Shown here piece after piece: positions 34,633 through 45,102 of a DNA stretch of 64,000 nucleotides (position 1 is its first letter; every line of letters starts with the position of its first letter). The stretch spans positions 124,001 through 188,000 of the forward strand of contig CAWDWG010000004.1 of the NCBI GenBank assembly GCA_963805985.1, given 5' to 3'. Below the pieces are notes generated by a model that was not told where the DNA came from, made no database searches, and was given only the letters and a program-made list of their open reading frames with translations. The translations under genes were made by a program, and so were the position numbers. Origin of the DNA: Bog-257 sp963805985 (GTDB lineage: Bacteria > Acidobacteriota > Terriglobia > Terriglobales > Acidobacteriaceae).

Positions 34633-35295
34633 ATGGCACTACTCGATCGTGTAGCAACGCTGGTGCGGGCCAATCTGAACGACCTGATCGACCGCGCGGA
34701 AAATCCCGAGAAGATGTTGAAGCAGGTGATTCTCGACATGGAAAATCAGTTCCTGCAGGTGAAGACGCAGGTGGCCATCGCACTGGCCGATCTGCACCTG
34801 CTGGAGAAGAAAAAGAAAGAGAACGCGGAGAAGCACGCCGAGTGGATGCACAAGGCGGAACTGGCGGTAGATAAGCGGGATGACGAGTTGGCGCGCGCCG
34901 CGCTGGAGCGCGCGATGAGCTTCCAGCAACTGGCCGAAAGCTTCGATCAGCAGATTGACGATCAGCGGACGCAGGTGGAATCGCTCAAGGCTGCGCTAAA
35001 GAAGCTGGAGCTTAAGCTTTCCGAAGCCAAGGCCAAGGCGGATCTCTTGATCGCGCAGCATCGCCGCTCGCGTGCGGTTAGCCGGGCCGCCGATGCGCAA
35101 CTGACTCCCGGTGGCGAGGGCCAGACCTTCGACCGCATGCGGACGAAAGTCGCGCGCGAAGAGGCGCTGGGCCGTGCGAAGCACGAGGTCCTTGGCGATG
35201 ACATCGACGGCCGGCTGCACGCTCTCGATCGCGAACAGAAGATCGACGCGCTGCTGGACGAGATCAAGAGCAAGAAGAAGATGCTGAGTGCTTGA
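34633..35295 (+). CDS. pspA: PspA/IM30 family membrane-stress protein
   Basis: A 220-residue PspA/Vipp1-like protein, all-helical. It begins MALLDRVATLVRANLNDLID, the amphipathic membrane-binding helix, followed by a long coiled coil and a Lys/Glu-rich end. PspA oligomers stabilise damaged membranes. The start is ATG 34633, with AAGGAG 7 nt upstream. As the last gene of the XRE / NfeD / flotillin / small-protein / PspA run it supports a membrane-integrity role for the cluster. Confidence 0.93.
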   Translation: MALLDRVATLVRANLNDLIDRAENPEKMLKQVILDMENQFLQVKTQVAIALADLHLLEKKKKENAEKHAEWMHKAELAVDKRDDELARAALERAMSFQQLAESFDQQIDDQRTQVESLKAALKKLELKLSEAKAKADLLIAQHRRSRAVSRAADAQLTPGGEGQTFDRMRTKVAREEALGRAKHEVLGDDIDGRLHALDREQKIDALLDEIKSKKKMLSA

Positions 35296-35505
35296 AATAC
35301 GGTTTCGCGATCGATGCGGCTTGCGGGTTAATTCGCACTGCTCGGGATTACCGGCGTTCCGAGCGATGGTGACGGCAAAAACCGGTTTGGGGGGATGCCA
35401 GAGGATTACCTTCGTCGGCTGGGACAGGGGTGAATCGCGCCAGGACATTCTCGCATCGAAGGGGTGCTGACTTCGTACCGAAGGCCGATTCAGAAGGAGA
35501 AAGTG

Positions 35506-35967
35506 ATGGCGCCTCCCATACCACCGTTCACTCGAGACACCGCGATACAGAAGGTCCGCATGGCCGAGAATTCGTGGAACTCCCGCAATCCGGAAAAAGT
35601 TGCGCTAGGCTATTCCGTCGATTCGCGCTGGCGGAATCGTGCCGAATTCCTCAACGGACGTGCGGAGATCGTGCCCTTCCTCACGCGCAAATGGCAAAAA
35701 GAGTTGGATTACCGGCTCATCAAGGAACTGTGGGCCTTTACTGACAATCGCATCGCGGTGCGGTTCGCGTATGAGTGGCACGACGACTCCGGCAACTGGT
35801 ATCGCTCCTATGGCAATGAGAATTGGGAGTACGACGCCGAAGGCTTGAATCGCGTGCGGCATGCCTGCATTAACGATCTCCCCATCAAGGAAGCGGATCG
35901 CAAATACCATTGGCCGCTGGGGCCGCGGCCGGAAGATCATCCGGGGCTGAGTGATTTGGGTTTCTGA
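35506..35967 (+). CDS. DUF1348 / NTF2-like protein
   Basis: A 153-residue protein of the SnoaL/NTF2-like fold with the DUF1348 pattern (AENSWNSRNPEKVALGYS, WRNRAEFLNGR, YGNENWEYDAEGL). Start ATG 35506 has AAGGAGA upstream. Members of this family have no agreed function. It stands alone, 210 bp after pspA. Confidence 0.88.
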   Translation: MAPPIPPFTRDTAIQKVRMAENSWNSRNPEKVALGYSVDSRWRNRAEFLNGRAEIVPFLTRKWQKELDYRLIKELWAFTDNRIAVRFAYEWHDDSGNWYRSYGNENWEYDAEGLNRVRHACINDLPIKEADRKYHWPLGPRPEDHPGLSDLGF

Positions 35968-36085
35968 GAATCGGCGCTCCGAGAACAGCGCCCCCTGCAG
36001 AACACGCAGGCGCTCCTAAGAGGGCATCTGAATTCTCCGCACCAGGAGCGCCAGTCCGCGATTCCCCGCTGCTACAATACCCGCG

Positions 36086-36685
36086 ATGGCCGACTCGCTC
36101 TATCTCAGCATCTGGTTTCCCACATTTCGCGAAGGCGAAATGTTGACGCGAACCTTGTCGGTGTTGCGTCAATTCCCTTTTTCATCCGTGCGCGAAGGCA
36201 TCACCTATCTTTCGGTACATCCGGTCGCGTGGACGGAGCCGACGGTTCTGGAGCGGCGCTTCGATCCCGGCATCTCGCCGGAGGAAGCCGCCGACGTGGC
36301 CAGCGAGTTTGTTCATGACGACTTCGCCTTCGTCTTCGAGACATTCTGGGATCTGTGGGTGCCCAACGATGGCGAGGCTGGTGAGAGCTGGGTGCAGCGG
36401 CCATCCGCTGTCCAGTTCCTGGTTCATGGAGTGCAATTCGATGACGGCATCTATACCGACGATGGCCACATCGAGGTGGATTTCGGTCTCGATTTTACGT
36501 TTGTCTATGAAGGGCAAAACCTTTCGCCGGCCGTGGAGAAGCATCTCCGCAACAACATCGCCAAGCTGGTGGCCTTCTCGAATGCGGTGGAGAAGCATTG
36601 CGCTGTGAGCGGCCGGGTGCTGTGGTCGGAGTCGGAAGAGAATCTGGCGCAGAAGCTCATTGCGAGACTGCAGCAGACGCAGTGA
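36086..36685 (+). CDS. hypothetical protein
   Basis: A 199-residue soluble protein rich in Phe, Trp and acids (WFPTFREGEML, FVHDDFAFVFETFWDLW). It has no signal peptide and no motif I know. The acidic central region and helical C-terminus suggest a globular domain of its own. The reading frame uses codons like the neighbours and is probably a real gene. Confidence 0.75.
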   Translation: MADSLYLSIWFPTFREGEMLTRTLSVLRQFPFSSVREGITYLSVHPVAWTEPTVLERRFDPGISPEEAADVASEFVHDDFAFVFETFWDLWVPNDGEAGESWVQRPSAVQFLVHGVQFDDGIYTDDGHIEVDFGLDFTFVYEGQNLSPAVEKHLRNNIAKLVAFSNAVEKHCAVSGRVLWSESEENLAQKLIARLQQTQ

Positions 36686-36688
36686 AAA

Positions 36689-36780
36689 AGCAGTTGCCAG
36701 TGGTCAGTGACCAGTGGCCGGCGAGGCCTCTGGTTGCTCTTTACGGAAACTGGATACCGGCAACTGACTACTGACAACAA
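36689..36780. repeat. heptad repeats between converging genes
   Basis: AGTNNNC-type 7-bp units at 36691-36719 and AACTGAC/TACTGAC-type units at 36747-36778, separated by unrelated sequence. Confidence 0.65.
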
Positions 36781-36781
36781 A

Positions 36782-36813
36782 AAGAGGCCGCAATCGCGGC
36801 CCCTCTTTTCCCT
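36782..36813 (-). terminator. Rho-independent terminator of the OmpA gene
   Basis: On the minus strand a GC-rich stem around a GATT loop is followed by CTCTTTTTG. It lies 16 bp after the OmpA stop. Confidence 0.75.
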
Positions 36814-36828
36814 CGCTCGCTATTGCAA

Positions 36829-37785
36829 TTACATGCCTTGGTTGAGGCCCTTGTTGACAAGAACCTTCACGTCCACGCGCTGGTTGAGGGCGCGGCCCAT
36901 CGAGTCGGTGTTGCTGGCGGCAGGTTTGTTTTCTCCATAACCGGCAGGCAGCAGGAATCGGCGCATGGGAACGTTTCCTTTATTGCGCAGATACTGCACC
37001 ACGGCCGTAGCCCGGTCATTGCTGAGTTTCTGGTTCTCCGCTTTGCTGCCGGTGCTGGAGGCGTAGCCGGCAACCTCGATCATGTAGTGATTCGTGGCCA
37101 TAGCCACTTGCGACAGCTTGTCGAGATCAGCCTTGGCGGCGGCGTCCAGATTCGCCTGGCCGGTCGCGAAGTAGACTCCCGCTTCCGCCACCGTGTTGTA
37201 TTCACCCAGATCGGAGACGCGCTCGTTGACCATCGTCACTGCCTGCGCGTTCATCAAGCCCAGCGTCCCGGCTGCGACGGCGGCAGTGCCGGCCGCGTTA
37301 GCGGTGCCCTGCGCCTGATTGGCCGAAGCCTGCGCCGCCTGTGCCTGGTCGACACCCTGGTTAGCCGTGCTCTGCGCGGTGGCAGCGGCCTGCTTGTTGG
37401 CCTGGCTCGCCGAATACTGCGCCATGGCTATGTCGAACATGTCGGGGTTAAAGGTGATCTTGGTAGCGGCCAACTGCCCCTGCGTATTGCCCACGCCTTC
37501 AGCACTGATGGTCAGGCCGGGCAGCATGGCAGCCGCATCCATGTCCTGGCGGCGCATGCGGAAAGCACCCTTCACGCGTTTGTATTGGGTATCGTCGCCT
37601 AGAGCGACGATCATCGTGCCGCCGTCCTTGTCCTGTACCGTCAGCATGTCGGCATCGCGAGACATGATCTCGCCGGTAATCTTCGCCTTCTGGCCATTGG
37701 GAATCTGCTTGGTCGGTGTTGCTGCATACGTCAGGCTGGCAAACAGCGCGACGCAGGTTAAAACCAATAAAACTTTCGACTTCAC
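36829..37785 (-). CDS. OmpA-family outer membrane protein
   Basis: A 318-residue exported protein. It has a signal peptide (LLVLTCVALFASLTYA), an OB-like N-terminal domain (~30-100), an Ala/Gln-rich coiled segment (~130-170) and a C-terminal OmpA peptidoglycan-binding domain with VYFATGQANLDAAAKADLDKL, VAGYASSTGS and LNQRVDVKVLV. It has no membrane barrel, so it is likely periplasmic and cell-wall linked. A GGAGGAT site precedes the start. Confidence 0.9.
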   Translation of the reverse strand: MKSKVLLVLTCVALFASLTYAATPTKQIPNGQKAKITGEIMSRDADMLTVQDKDGGTMIVALGDDTQYKRVKGAFRMRRQDMDAAAMLPGLTISAEGVGNTQGQLAATKITFNPDMFDIAMAQYSASQANKQAAATAQSTANQGVDQAQAAQASANQAQGTANAAGTAAVAAGTLGLMNAQAVTMVNERVSDLGEYNTVAEAGVYFATGQANLDAAAKADLDKLSQVAMATNHYMIEVAGYASSTGSKAENQKLSNDRATAVVQYLRNKGNVPMRRFLLPAGYGENKPAASNTDSMGRALNQRVDVKVLVNKGLNQGM

Positions 37786-38007
37786 GGGACATCCTCCATT
37801 CGCAGCGTCAGTTTCGATTGCAAACTAATGAGTTGAATCCGGCAGACGCCGGACTGGCGATTCGCTGAAGTACAAGCAACCGCCCTGTAAGGTTACAAAG
37901 GAAGTCGGACTAGTAATACTCCTAGAATTACCCGTAAACAACCCAAAAAATGTATAGGTAGGCCGGGATTCGCTCCTCTAGGCTTAGCCTGGAATTGTGG
38001 CTGGTAG

Positions 38008-38035
38008 AAAAAGGCCCGGCTAAGCGCCGAGCCCT
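38008..38035 (-). terminator. terminator downstream of ppdK
   Basis: A GC-rich stem with one mismatch (GGCTCGGC...GCCGGGCC on the minus strand) is followed by TTTTT. It lies ~40 bp after the ppdK stop. Confidence 0.6.
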
Positions 38036-38040
38036 GAGTC

Positions 38041-38078
38041 TTACCAAAAACCAGCAACTAACAACCGATAACTACTTC
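38041..38078. repeat. heptad repeats at the ppdK 3' end
   Basis: Five ACCNNNA / ACTNNNN-type 7-bp units, running into the last codons of ppdK. Confidence 0.55.
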
Positions 38079-40804
38079 GTTCGTCCAGCCTCGATCTTCA
38101 GCTCTGCGCTCGCGCCCGCCTGCGCCGCCGCCAACCTCGCGGTCAGCACGCGGAAAGGCGAACAGGAGACGTAGGTGAATCCCAGCTCGGCGCAGAACTC
38201 CACCGAAGCCGGATCGCCGCCGTGCTCTCCGCAGATGCCGATCTTGATGTCCGGACGCGTGGCCCGGCCTCGGTCGGTGCCGATCTTCATCAGTTCGCCA
38301 ACACCTTCGCGGTCCAGCACCGCAAACGGATCCTGCTTCAGGATGCCTTCGGCGAGATATGCGGTAAGGATCTTGCCCACGTCGTCGCGCGAGAAGCCGA
38401 ACGTCGTCTGCGTGAGATCGTTGGTGCCGAAGCTGAAGAACTCGGCTTCCTTAGCGATCTCATCGGCGACCAGACACGCGCGCGGCAGCTCGATCATGGT
38501 GCCCACAAGATATTCGACCTTATATTCCTTCTCGGCGAAGACCTCATCGGCAACCTTGCGCACCAGCGCAGTCTGATTGGCCATCTCCTTCAGGCCCGTG
38601 GTGAGCGGGATCATGATTTCCGGCTTGACCTTCACGCCCTCTTTCGCAACCTTGACGGCCGCTTCGAAGATGGCGCGCGCTTGCATCTCGGTCATCTCCG
38701 GATAGGTGATGCCCAGGCGGCAGCCGCGCAGGCCCAGCATGGGATTCTGTTCGTGCAGCTGCTCCACCCGATTCAGCAGCGTGCGCAGCTCTTTCAGCTT
38801 GGGAGACTTCGGCTTGGTGTCCTCCAGCCGCGTGATCTCCACCAGCAAGTCTTCGCGCTTGGGCAGAAACTCATGCAGCGGCGGATCGAGCGTCCGAATC
38901 GTGACCGCCAGTCCATCCATCGCGCGGAAGAGGCCGATGAAATCCTGGCGCTGCATGGGCAGTAGCTTGCGCAGCGCGGTGCGGCGGTCCTTCTCGTTGC
39001 TCGCCAGAATCATTGCGCGCATGTGGGGAATGCGGTCTTCGGCGAAGAACATGTGCTCGGTGCGGCACAGTCCGATGCCTTCCGCTCCGAAGGCCCTCGC
39101 CTGCAGCGCATCGCGTGGGATGTCGGCATTGGCGCGCACGCCCATGCGGCGATAGGGCTCAGCCCAACCCATCAGCTTCTGCAGCTCAGGATCATCTGGG
39201 CGCGCCGCAACCGTGTTCAGCTTGCCGTTGATCACGCGTCCGGTGGTGCCGTCGAGCGAGATCCAGTCGCCTTCCTTCAGCGTCTTGCCCTTCGCGCGCA
39301 TGACGCGAGCTTTCTCGTCGACTTCGATATCGCCCGCGCCGGCAACACAGCACTTGCCCATGCCGCGCGTGACGACGGCCGCGTGACTCGTCATGCCGCC
39401 ACGAGCCGTCAGAATGCCGGCAGCAACTTCCATTCCGGCAATGTCTTCCGGCGTGGTTTCCGCGCGCACGAGAATGAGCTTTGCACTCTTGTCTTTGTGG
39501 AACTTCTCGACTGCCTCTTCTGCGGTGAAGACAATCTGTCCAACAGCAGCGCCCGGCGACGCCGGCAGGCCAGTCGCGAGCACTTCGATCTCTTTGCCCT
39601 TCTCGTCGAGACTGGGAACGAGGAAGTCGTACAACTGATTCGGCTCGACGCGGAAGATCGCTTCTTCCTTCGTGATCAAGCCTTCTTCCACCATCTGGAT
39701 TGCGACGCGTACCGCGGCGCGGCCGGTGCGTTTGCCGTTGCGCGTCTGCAGCATGTACAGGCGACCGTCCTGGATGGTGAACTCGAAGTCCTGCATGTCG
39801 CGATAGTGCTTCTCGAGCCGGGTGGTGATCTCGCGCAGCTGCTTGTAGACCTTGGGCATGATCTCTTCGAGCTTGGAGATGTGCACTGGTGTACGAACGC
39901 CTGAGACCACGTCCTCGCCCTGTGCGTTCATCAGGAACTCGCCGTAGAACTCTTTCGCGCCGGTCGCGGGATTGCGGGTGAAGCCGACGCCCGTGCCGCT
40001 GGTGTCGCCCAGATTGCCGAAGACCATGGCCTGCACGTTGACCGCGGTGCCCAGCATGTCGTCGATGTTGTTGATGCGGCGGTAGTGCTTGGCGCGATCA
40101 TTCTGCCATGAGCGGAAGACGGCGTCGCGCGCCATCACCAGCTGCTCGCGCGGATCCTGCGGAAACTCGCGCTTGGTGTGCTTCTGCACGACCTTCTTGT
40201 ATTCGGCGATGACTTCCTGTAGCGCTTTGGCGTCGAGCTCGGTGTCGAGCTTGGCCTTCCTCTGTTTCTTCTTGCCGTCAAAAACTTCTTCGAAGGCCGA
40301 CTTCGGAATGTCGAGCACTACGCTGCCGAACATCTGGATCAGGCGGCGATAGGAGTCATAAGCGAAGCGCGGATTGTTGCTGCGCTTGGCCAGACCTTCG
40401 ACCGACTTGTCATTCAGGCCGAGGTTGAGGATGGTGTCCATCATGCCGGGCATGGAGAACTTTGCGCCCGAACGCACGCTAACCAGCATCGGATTGTCGG
40501 CGCCGCCGAGCTTCTGCCCTTGCAGCTGCTCGAGATGCTTGAGCGCTTCATCCATCTCGCGATTGACGGCGGAGGAGACGGCGGCGTTCTTCATGTATTC
40601 ACGGCAGGCTTCGGTCTGAATGGTGAAGCCGGGAGGCACCGGAAGTCCGGCGTTGGTCATCTCGGCCAGGCCGGCGCCTTTGCCGCCCAGCTCGTCCTTC
40701 ATCTTGCCGTGACCTTCGGCGCGGCCATCGCCGAAGAAGTAGACGTACTTGACGGCGTGCTTGTCGGCAGCCGCTCGGTCCAGTTCAGCAGTAGGAGTGC
40801 TCAT
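38072..40804 (-). CDS. ppdK: pyruvate, phosphate dikinase
   Basis: A 910-residue PPDK that interconverts pyruvate, ATP and phosphate with phosphoenolpyruvate. All three domains are present: the N-terminal ATP-grasp (KDELGGKGAGLAEMTNAGLP), the central phosphohistidine domain (GGMTSHAAVVTRGMG, catalytic His) and the C-terminal PEP-binding barrel with CGEHGGDP (catalytic Cys). Start ATG 40804 has AAGGA upstream. The length is normal. It stands alone and probably supports gluconeogenic or anaplerotic flux. Confidence 0.97.
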   Translation of the reverse strand: MSTPTAELDRAAADKHAVKYVYFFGDGRAEGHGKMKDELGGKGAGLAEMTNAGLPVPPGFTIQTEACREYMKNAAVSSAVNREMDEALKHLEQLQGQKLGGADNPMLVSVRSGAKFSMPGMMDTILNLGLNDKSVEGLAKRSNNPRFAYDSYRRLIQMFGSVVLDIPKSAFEEVFDGKKKQRKAKLDTELDAKALQEVIAEYKKVVQKHTKREFPQDPREQLVMARDAVFRSWQNDRAKHYRRINNIDDMLGTAVNVQAMVFGNLGDTSGTGVGFTRNPATGAKEFYGEFLMNAQGEDVVSGVRTPVHISKLEEIMPKVYKQLREITTRLEKHYRDMQDFEFTIQDGRLYMLQTRNGKRTGRAAVRVAIQMVEEGLITKEEAIFRVEPNQLYDFLVPSLDEKGKEIEVLATGLPASPGAAVGQIVFTAEEAVEKFHKDKSAKLILVRAETTPEDIAGMEVAAGILTARGGMTSHAAVVTRGMGKCCVAGAGDIEVDEKARVMRAKGKTLKEGDWISLDGTTGRVINGKLNTVAARPDDPELQKLMGWAEPYRRMGVRANADIPRDALQARAFGAEGIGLCRTEHMFFAEDRIPHMRAMILASNEKDRRTALRKLLPMQRQDFIGLFRAMDGLAVTIRTLDPPLHEFLPKREDLLVEITRLEDTKPKSPKLKELRTLLNRVEQLHEQNPMLGLRGCRLGITYPEMTEMQARAIFEAAVKVAKEGVKVKPEIMIPLTTGLKEMANQTALVRKVADEVFAEKEYKVEYLVGTMIELPRACLVADEIAKEAEFFSFGTNDLTQTTFGFSRDDVGKILTAYLAEGILKQDPFAVLDREGVGELMKIGTDRGRATRPDIKIGICGEHGGDPASVEFCAELGFTYVSCSPFRVLTARLAAAQAGASAELKIEAGRTK

Positions 40805-40974
40805 GGGGGATCCTTTATAGGTTGGGTACAACCTTCAATCATACGACTTCCGCAGGCGGCGCATCGGGTAATTATGAGGATTGGATGTTTGAGAATGCCG
40901 AGACCGTACGACGCCCAAAATTGTCGTCACGAGCGCCGGATTTTGGCGCCTGTCATCCGCAGCCCGAAGGGCGG

Positions 40975-41215
40975 CACAATCGTAGCCCAGGACGTAAGTC
41001 CTGGGTAAGCGTGGATCAATTAAAGGCGAGTCCGTGAGGACGGCACAAAATGTTTGGATGGGCAGTTCACTTAGATGGGTTTTGGTTGGACGGAGCCTTG
41101 TGTCGTCCCTAAAGGGACTTCGAAAGATTGAAACGGACTGCGTCCCCAGCACTCACGTGCTGGGCTACGATTGTGACGCCCTTCGGGCTTGTCCTGCACG
41201 CGAGGCTCGATACTT
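40975..41215. repeat. array of tetraloop hairpins
   Basis: Between ppdK and glyS lie CCCAGGACGTAAGTCCTGGG, GTCCGTGAGGAC, GTCCCTAAAGGGAC and CCCAGCACTCACGTGCTGGG, all short perfect stems with 4-nt loops. No gene is likely in this 400-bp gap. Confidence 0.8.
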
Positions 41216-41228
41216 CGCTTACGAAATG

Positions 41229-43400
41229 CTATTTCCCTTCCGTCACGATCTCGCTGAAGTCGGCGATGGTGGAGAATTCGCTCAACAGGTCGCGTAGCAG
41301 CGCAAGACGGTTGGCGCGCACGTGCTCGTCGTCGACCATCACCATGACCTTGTCGAAGAACAAGTCTACCGACTGCCGGAGCCGGCTGATGTGCGCTAGC
41401 CCTTCCGAATAGGCCTTCGCCTCGTGCAGCTGACGAACCGCGGCTATAGCATACGGAATCGCCGCCGCCAACTGCTTCTCAGCGTCTTCGGCCAGAGCAG
41501 ACGAATCGAACTGATCCGCAATCGCCTTCTTGGTTTCGCGCGCCTGACGCAGGATGTTCTTGATGCGTTTGAATGCGACGGAGATCGAAGCGAAATCCTC
41601 CGAACCGCGCACCTCGCTCACCGCTTCCGCACGGGCGATCGCGTCAACCACGTCATCGGCATCGGCGGCGAGAACGGCGTTGACCACGTCATACGCAAAG
41701 CCGCGCACGTCACGCAGGTAAAACTCCAGGCGCTCGCGCATGAAGCTCGCGATCGCATCCTCGAAACTCACCTTAGGATCGAAACGCCGCTCGGCTTCTG
41801 AACCGACATACTCCGCGCGCGCGTCAGCAAACAGCTTGCTGATCGGCAGCGGCAGCTTGTGCTCGGCGATGATTTTGACAATGCCGTTGGCCGCGCGGCG
41901 CAGCGCAAATGGATCCTTCGAGCCCGTTGGCTGCAATCCCAGCGCAAACATACCGGCGATGCTGTCAGCCTTGTCGGCGATGGCCAGCACGCCACCCTCG
42001 GCGGTGCGCGGTACGCTGTCGTCCATCGACTCGGGCTTGTAGTGGTCGTAGATCGCGTCGCCGATGGCTTCGACCGTCGCCGGCGGCAAGATGGGATCCA
42101 GAACCTGCGCTTTGGCGTACAGGCCGCCGATGATGCCCTGCAGCTCGGTGAACTCCTTCACCAGCTCGGTCGTCAGATCAGCTTTGCACAGGTGCGCCGC
42201 TTTGAAGACGACGCCATGCCGCACCAGAGTCCCGTTCGTCCGCTCTAGTTCGTAATTGATTACCGCGCAGAGCTTGGCGCTCAGATGCTGCACCCGAAGC
42301 GTCTTGTCGTGGTAGCTGCCGAGATCTTTCTGGAAGGTCACCGACTTCAACATCGCCACGCGCTCGCGCAGTGGGATCTTCTGATCGGTTTCCCAGAAGA
42401 AGCGCGCGTCATTGAAACGGGCACGCAGCACGCGCTCGTTGCCGTGACGAATGAGGCCGTCGGGATCGCCGTCGGTGTTGAGCACGGCGAGGAAGTGCGG
42501 CAGGAGTTTGCCGCTGCCGTCTTCGAGCGCGAAGTATTTCTGATGATCGCGCATGACCGTCACGAGAACTTCGTCGGCAAGCGCGAGGAATTCGGGATCG
42601 AAGCTGCCCAGGACGGCCGAAGGAAATTCGGTCAGGTTGACGACCGTGTCGAGCAGAGACTTGTCTTCGCGCCAGTGCGCGCCAGCAATCGTGCGGGTTG
42701 CTGCGTCGAGGGCTTTGCGGATGCGCTGCTCGCGCTCCGCCGAGGTAGCGATGACCGATCCAGTGGCCAGCGTGGCCGCATAATCGGCCGGGCGCTTGAT
42801 GGCGAGCGGGCCGGACGACAGGATGCGATGGCCCTCGCTGACGTCGCCGGCGCGAATGCCGGCAAATTCCAGCGGCACGACTTCACCGTCGAGCAGCGTC
42901 ACCAGCCAGCGCACCGGGCGCACGAAGCGCTCGGCCGACTTGCCGCGCCAGTACATGTTCTTTGCCCAGTAGATGCCGGCGATTTCTTTCGGCAGAGATT
43001 CGGACAGTACGGCTGAGGCAGTTCGGCCAGGCTTGCTTCGATGGTGCACAACGTACCTGCCCTTAGGCGTCTCCTCCACCCGAAGCGCGCCAACCTCAAC
43101 CTTTTCCTTACGCGCGAAAGCTTCAGCGGCGGCAGTTGGAACACCGTCTTTGAAGGCGACCTTCTCAGAGGGTCCCAGAATCAGCGAGGTGTCGTCGACC
43201 TGCTTATCAGCAACGTGGCGGACAAGCACTGCGAGACGACGTGGCGTGGAGTATGCCTCAATCGCGGAGGGTTCTTCGTTGCGCCCTATTAGGGCCTCAC
43301 GCTCCAGCAGTAGGCGAACGCGGCGAGCCAGCTCCTCGCGCGCGTTGTCAATCATGCGGGCGGGAATTTCTTCGGTACCGATTTCGAGAAGGAAGTCCAT
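41229..43400 (-). CDS. glyS: glycyl-tRNA synthetase beta subunit
   Basis: A 723-residue beta chain of the bacterial two-subunit GlyRS, near the usual ~690. It begins DFLLEIGTEEIPARM, the family start, and includes LPKEIAGIYWAKNMYW, LAVLNTDGDPDGLIRHGNERVL and a C-terminal HD/anticodon-binding region ending FDKVMVMVDDEHVRANRLALL. The alpha subunit gene (glyQ) lies upstream on the same strand, but a HicB gene and repeats come between them. Confidence 0.97.
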   Translation of the reverse strand: MDFLLEIGTEEIPARMIDNAREELARRVRLLLEREALIGRNEEPSAIEAYSTPRRLAVLVRHVADKQVDDTSLILGPSEKVAFKDGVPTAAAEAFARKEKVEVGALRVEETPKGRYVVHHRSKPGRTASAVLSESLPKEIAGIYWAKNMYWRGKSAERFVRPVRWLVTLLDGEVVPLEFAGIRAGDVSEGHRILSSGPLAIKRPADYAATLATGSVIATSAEREQRIRKALDAATRTIAGAHWREDKSLLDTVVNLTEFPSAVLGSFDPEFLALADEVLVTVMRDHQKYFALEDGSGKLLPHFLAVLNTDGDPDGLIRHGNERVLRARFNDARFFWETDQKIPLRERVAMLKSVTFQKDLGSYHDKTLRVQHLSAKLCAVINYELERTNGTLVRHGVVFKAAHLCKADLTTELVKEFTELQGIIGGLYAKAQVLDPILPPATVEAIGDAIYDHYKPESMDDSVPRTAEGGVLAIADKADSIAGMFALGLQPTGSKDPFALRRAANGIVKIIAEHKLPLPISKLFADARAEYVGSEAERRFDPKVSFEDAIASFMRERLEFYLRDVRGFAYDVVNAVLAADADDVVDAIARAEAVSEVRGSEDFASISVAFKRIKNILRQARETKKAIADQFDSSALAEDAEKQLAAAIPYAIAAVRQLHEAKAYSEGLAHISRLRQSVDLFFDKVMVMVDDEHVRANRLALLRDLLSEFSTIADFSEIVTEGK

Positions 43401-43406
43401 AAGGGA

Positions 43407-43446
43407 AGCAATTAGCGATTAGCACTTGGCAATTAGCCAAGCGATT
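43407..43446. repeat. heptad repeats upstream of glyS
   Basis: NNTTAGC / ACTTGGC 7-bp units (four clear) fill the 45-bp gap between glyS and the HicB gene, leaving only a short ribosome site. Confidence 0.7.
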
Positions 43447-43652
43447 CACACCGTGATGTATTCCGTTTCGGCGCTAGGAACGGGAACCGACTCTCCGTGT
43501 TGTCGCATTCCTTCCAAGCGGAATTCGATAGCTTCACGAATTAACCGTTTGGTCTCCTCCAGCGTCTGGCCGACGACACCCAATCCCGGCAGGTCGGGAG
43601 CGTAAGCGCCATAACCGTTACTCGATTTTTCGTACACGACGACATATCTCAT
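43446..43652 (-). CDS. HicB-like antitoxin family protein
   Basis: A 68-residue HicB-fold protein (YVVVYEKSSNGYGAYAPDLPGLGVVGQTLEETKRLIREAIEFRLEG), without the added DNA-binding tail of long HicB. No HicA gene is adjacent on either side, so it is an orphan. It lies between glyQ and glyS on the same strand and is probably co-transcribed. Confidence 0.85.
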   Translation of the reverse strand: MRYVVVYEKSSNGYGAYAPDLPGLGVVGQTLEETKRLIREAIEFRLEGMRQHGESVPVPSAETEYITV

Positions 43653-43684
43653 GGCAACAAGCCAGCGTGGAAGACGCGGAATAT

Positions 43685-43850
43685 CTGAGCCCAGCGTTTC
43701 AACGCTGGGTAGCCATTAACAACAGGCTCGAGTCCTGCCAAGGACGGCATATATGCCGTGCCCGGGGCACTCGCGATCCTACCTATCGCTTACCCACCGT
43801 TGAAACGGTGGGCTATCATCTTCCGTCCCGCAGAGCGGGACTCGATTCTT
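43685..43850. repeat. hairpin array upstream of hicB
   Basis: Includes CCCAGCGTTTCAACGCTGGG, ACGGCATATATGCCGT, CCCACCGTTGAAACGGTGGG and GTCCCGCAGAGCGGGAC, all short stems with 2-4-nt loops. There is no gene in this gap. Confidence 0.8.
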
Positions 43851-43857
43851 GCACCAT

Positions 43858-44958
<1,101 letters not shown>

Positions 44959-44967
44959 TCGTAGTTT

Positions 44968-45090
44968 TGAGCGGGGCTGAAGCCCCGCAATTCTTCTGTC
45001 GTCCCTGCGGGACTCGGTTTATAAATTACGCGCACCCACCCCTAAAGCGGTGGGCTATCATCTTCCGTCCCGCCAGCGGGACTAGGCATT
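44968..45090. repeat. hairpin array upstream of glyQ
   Basis: GCGGGGCTGAAGCCCCGC, GTCCCTGCGGGAC, CCCACCCCTAAAGCGGTGGG-like and GTCCCGCCAGCGGGAC stems in 120 bp. Confidence 0.75.
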
Positions 45091-45102
45091 AGAATAACAG
45101 CC

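Noticed and set aside
40975..41215. CRISPR array
   Set aside because: The repeated units are hairpins of different sequence, without equal repeats or spacers.
43729..43766. tRNA-like arm (CAGGCTCGAGTCCTG)
   Set aside because: It is one of the hairpin stems; no anticodon arm or acceptor stem can be drawn around it.
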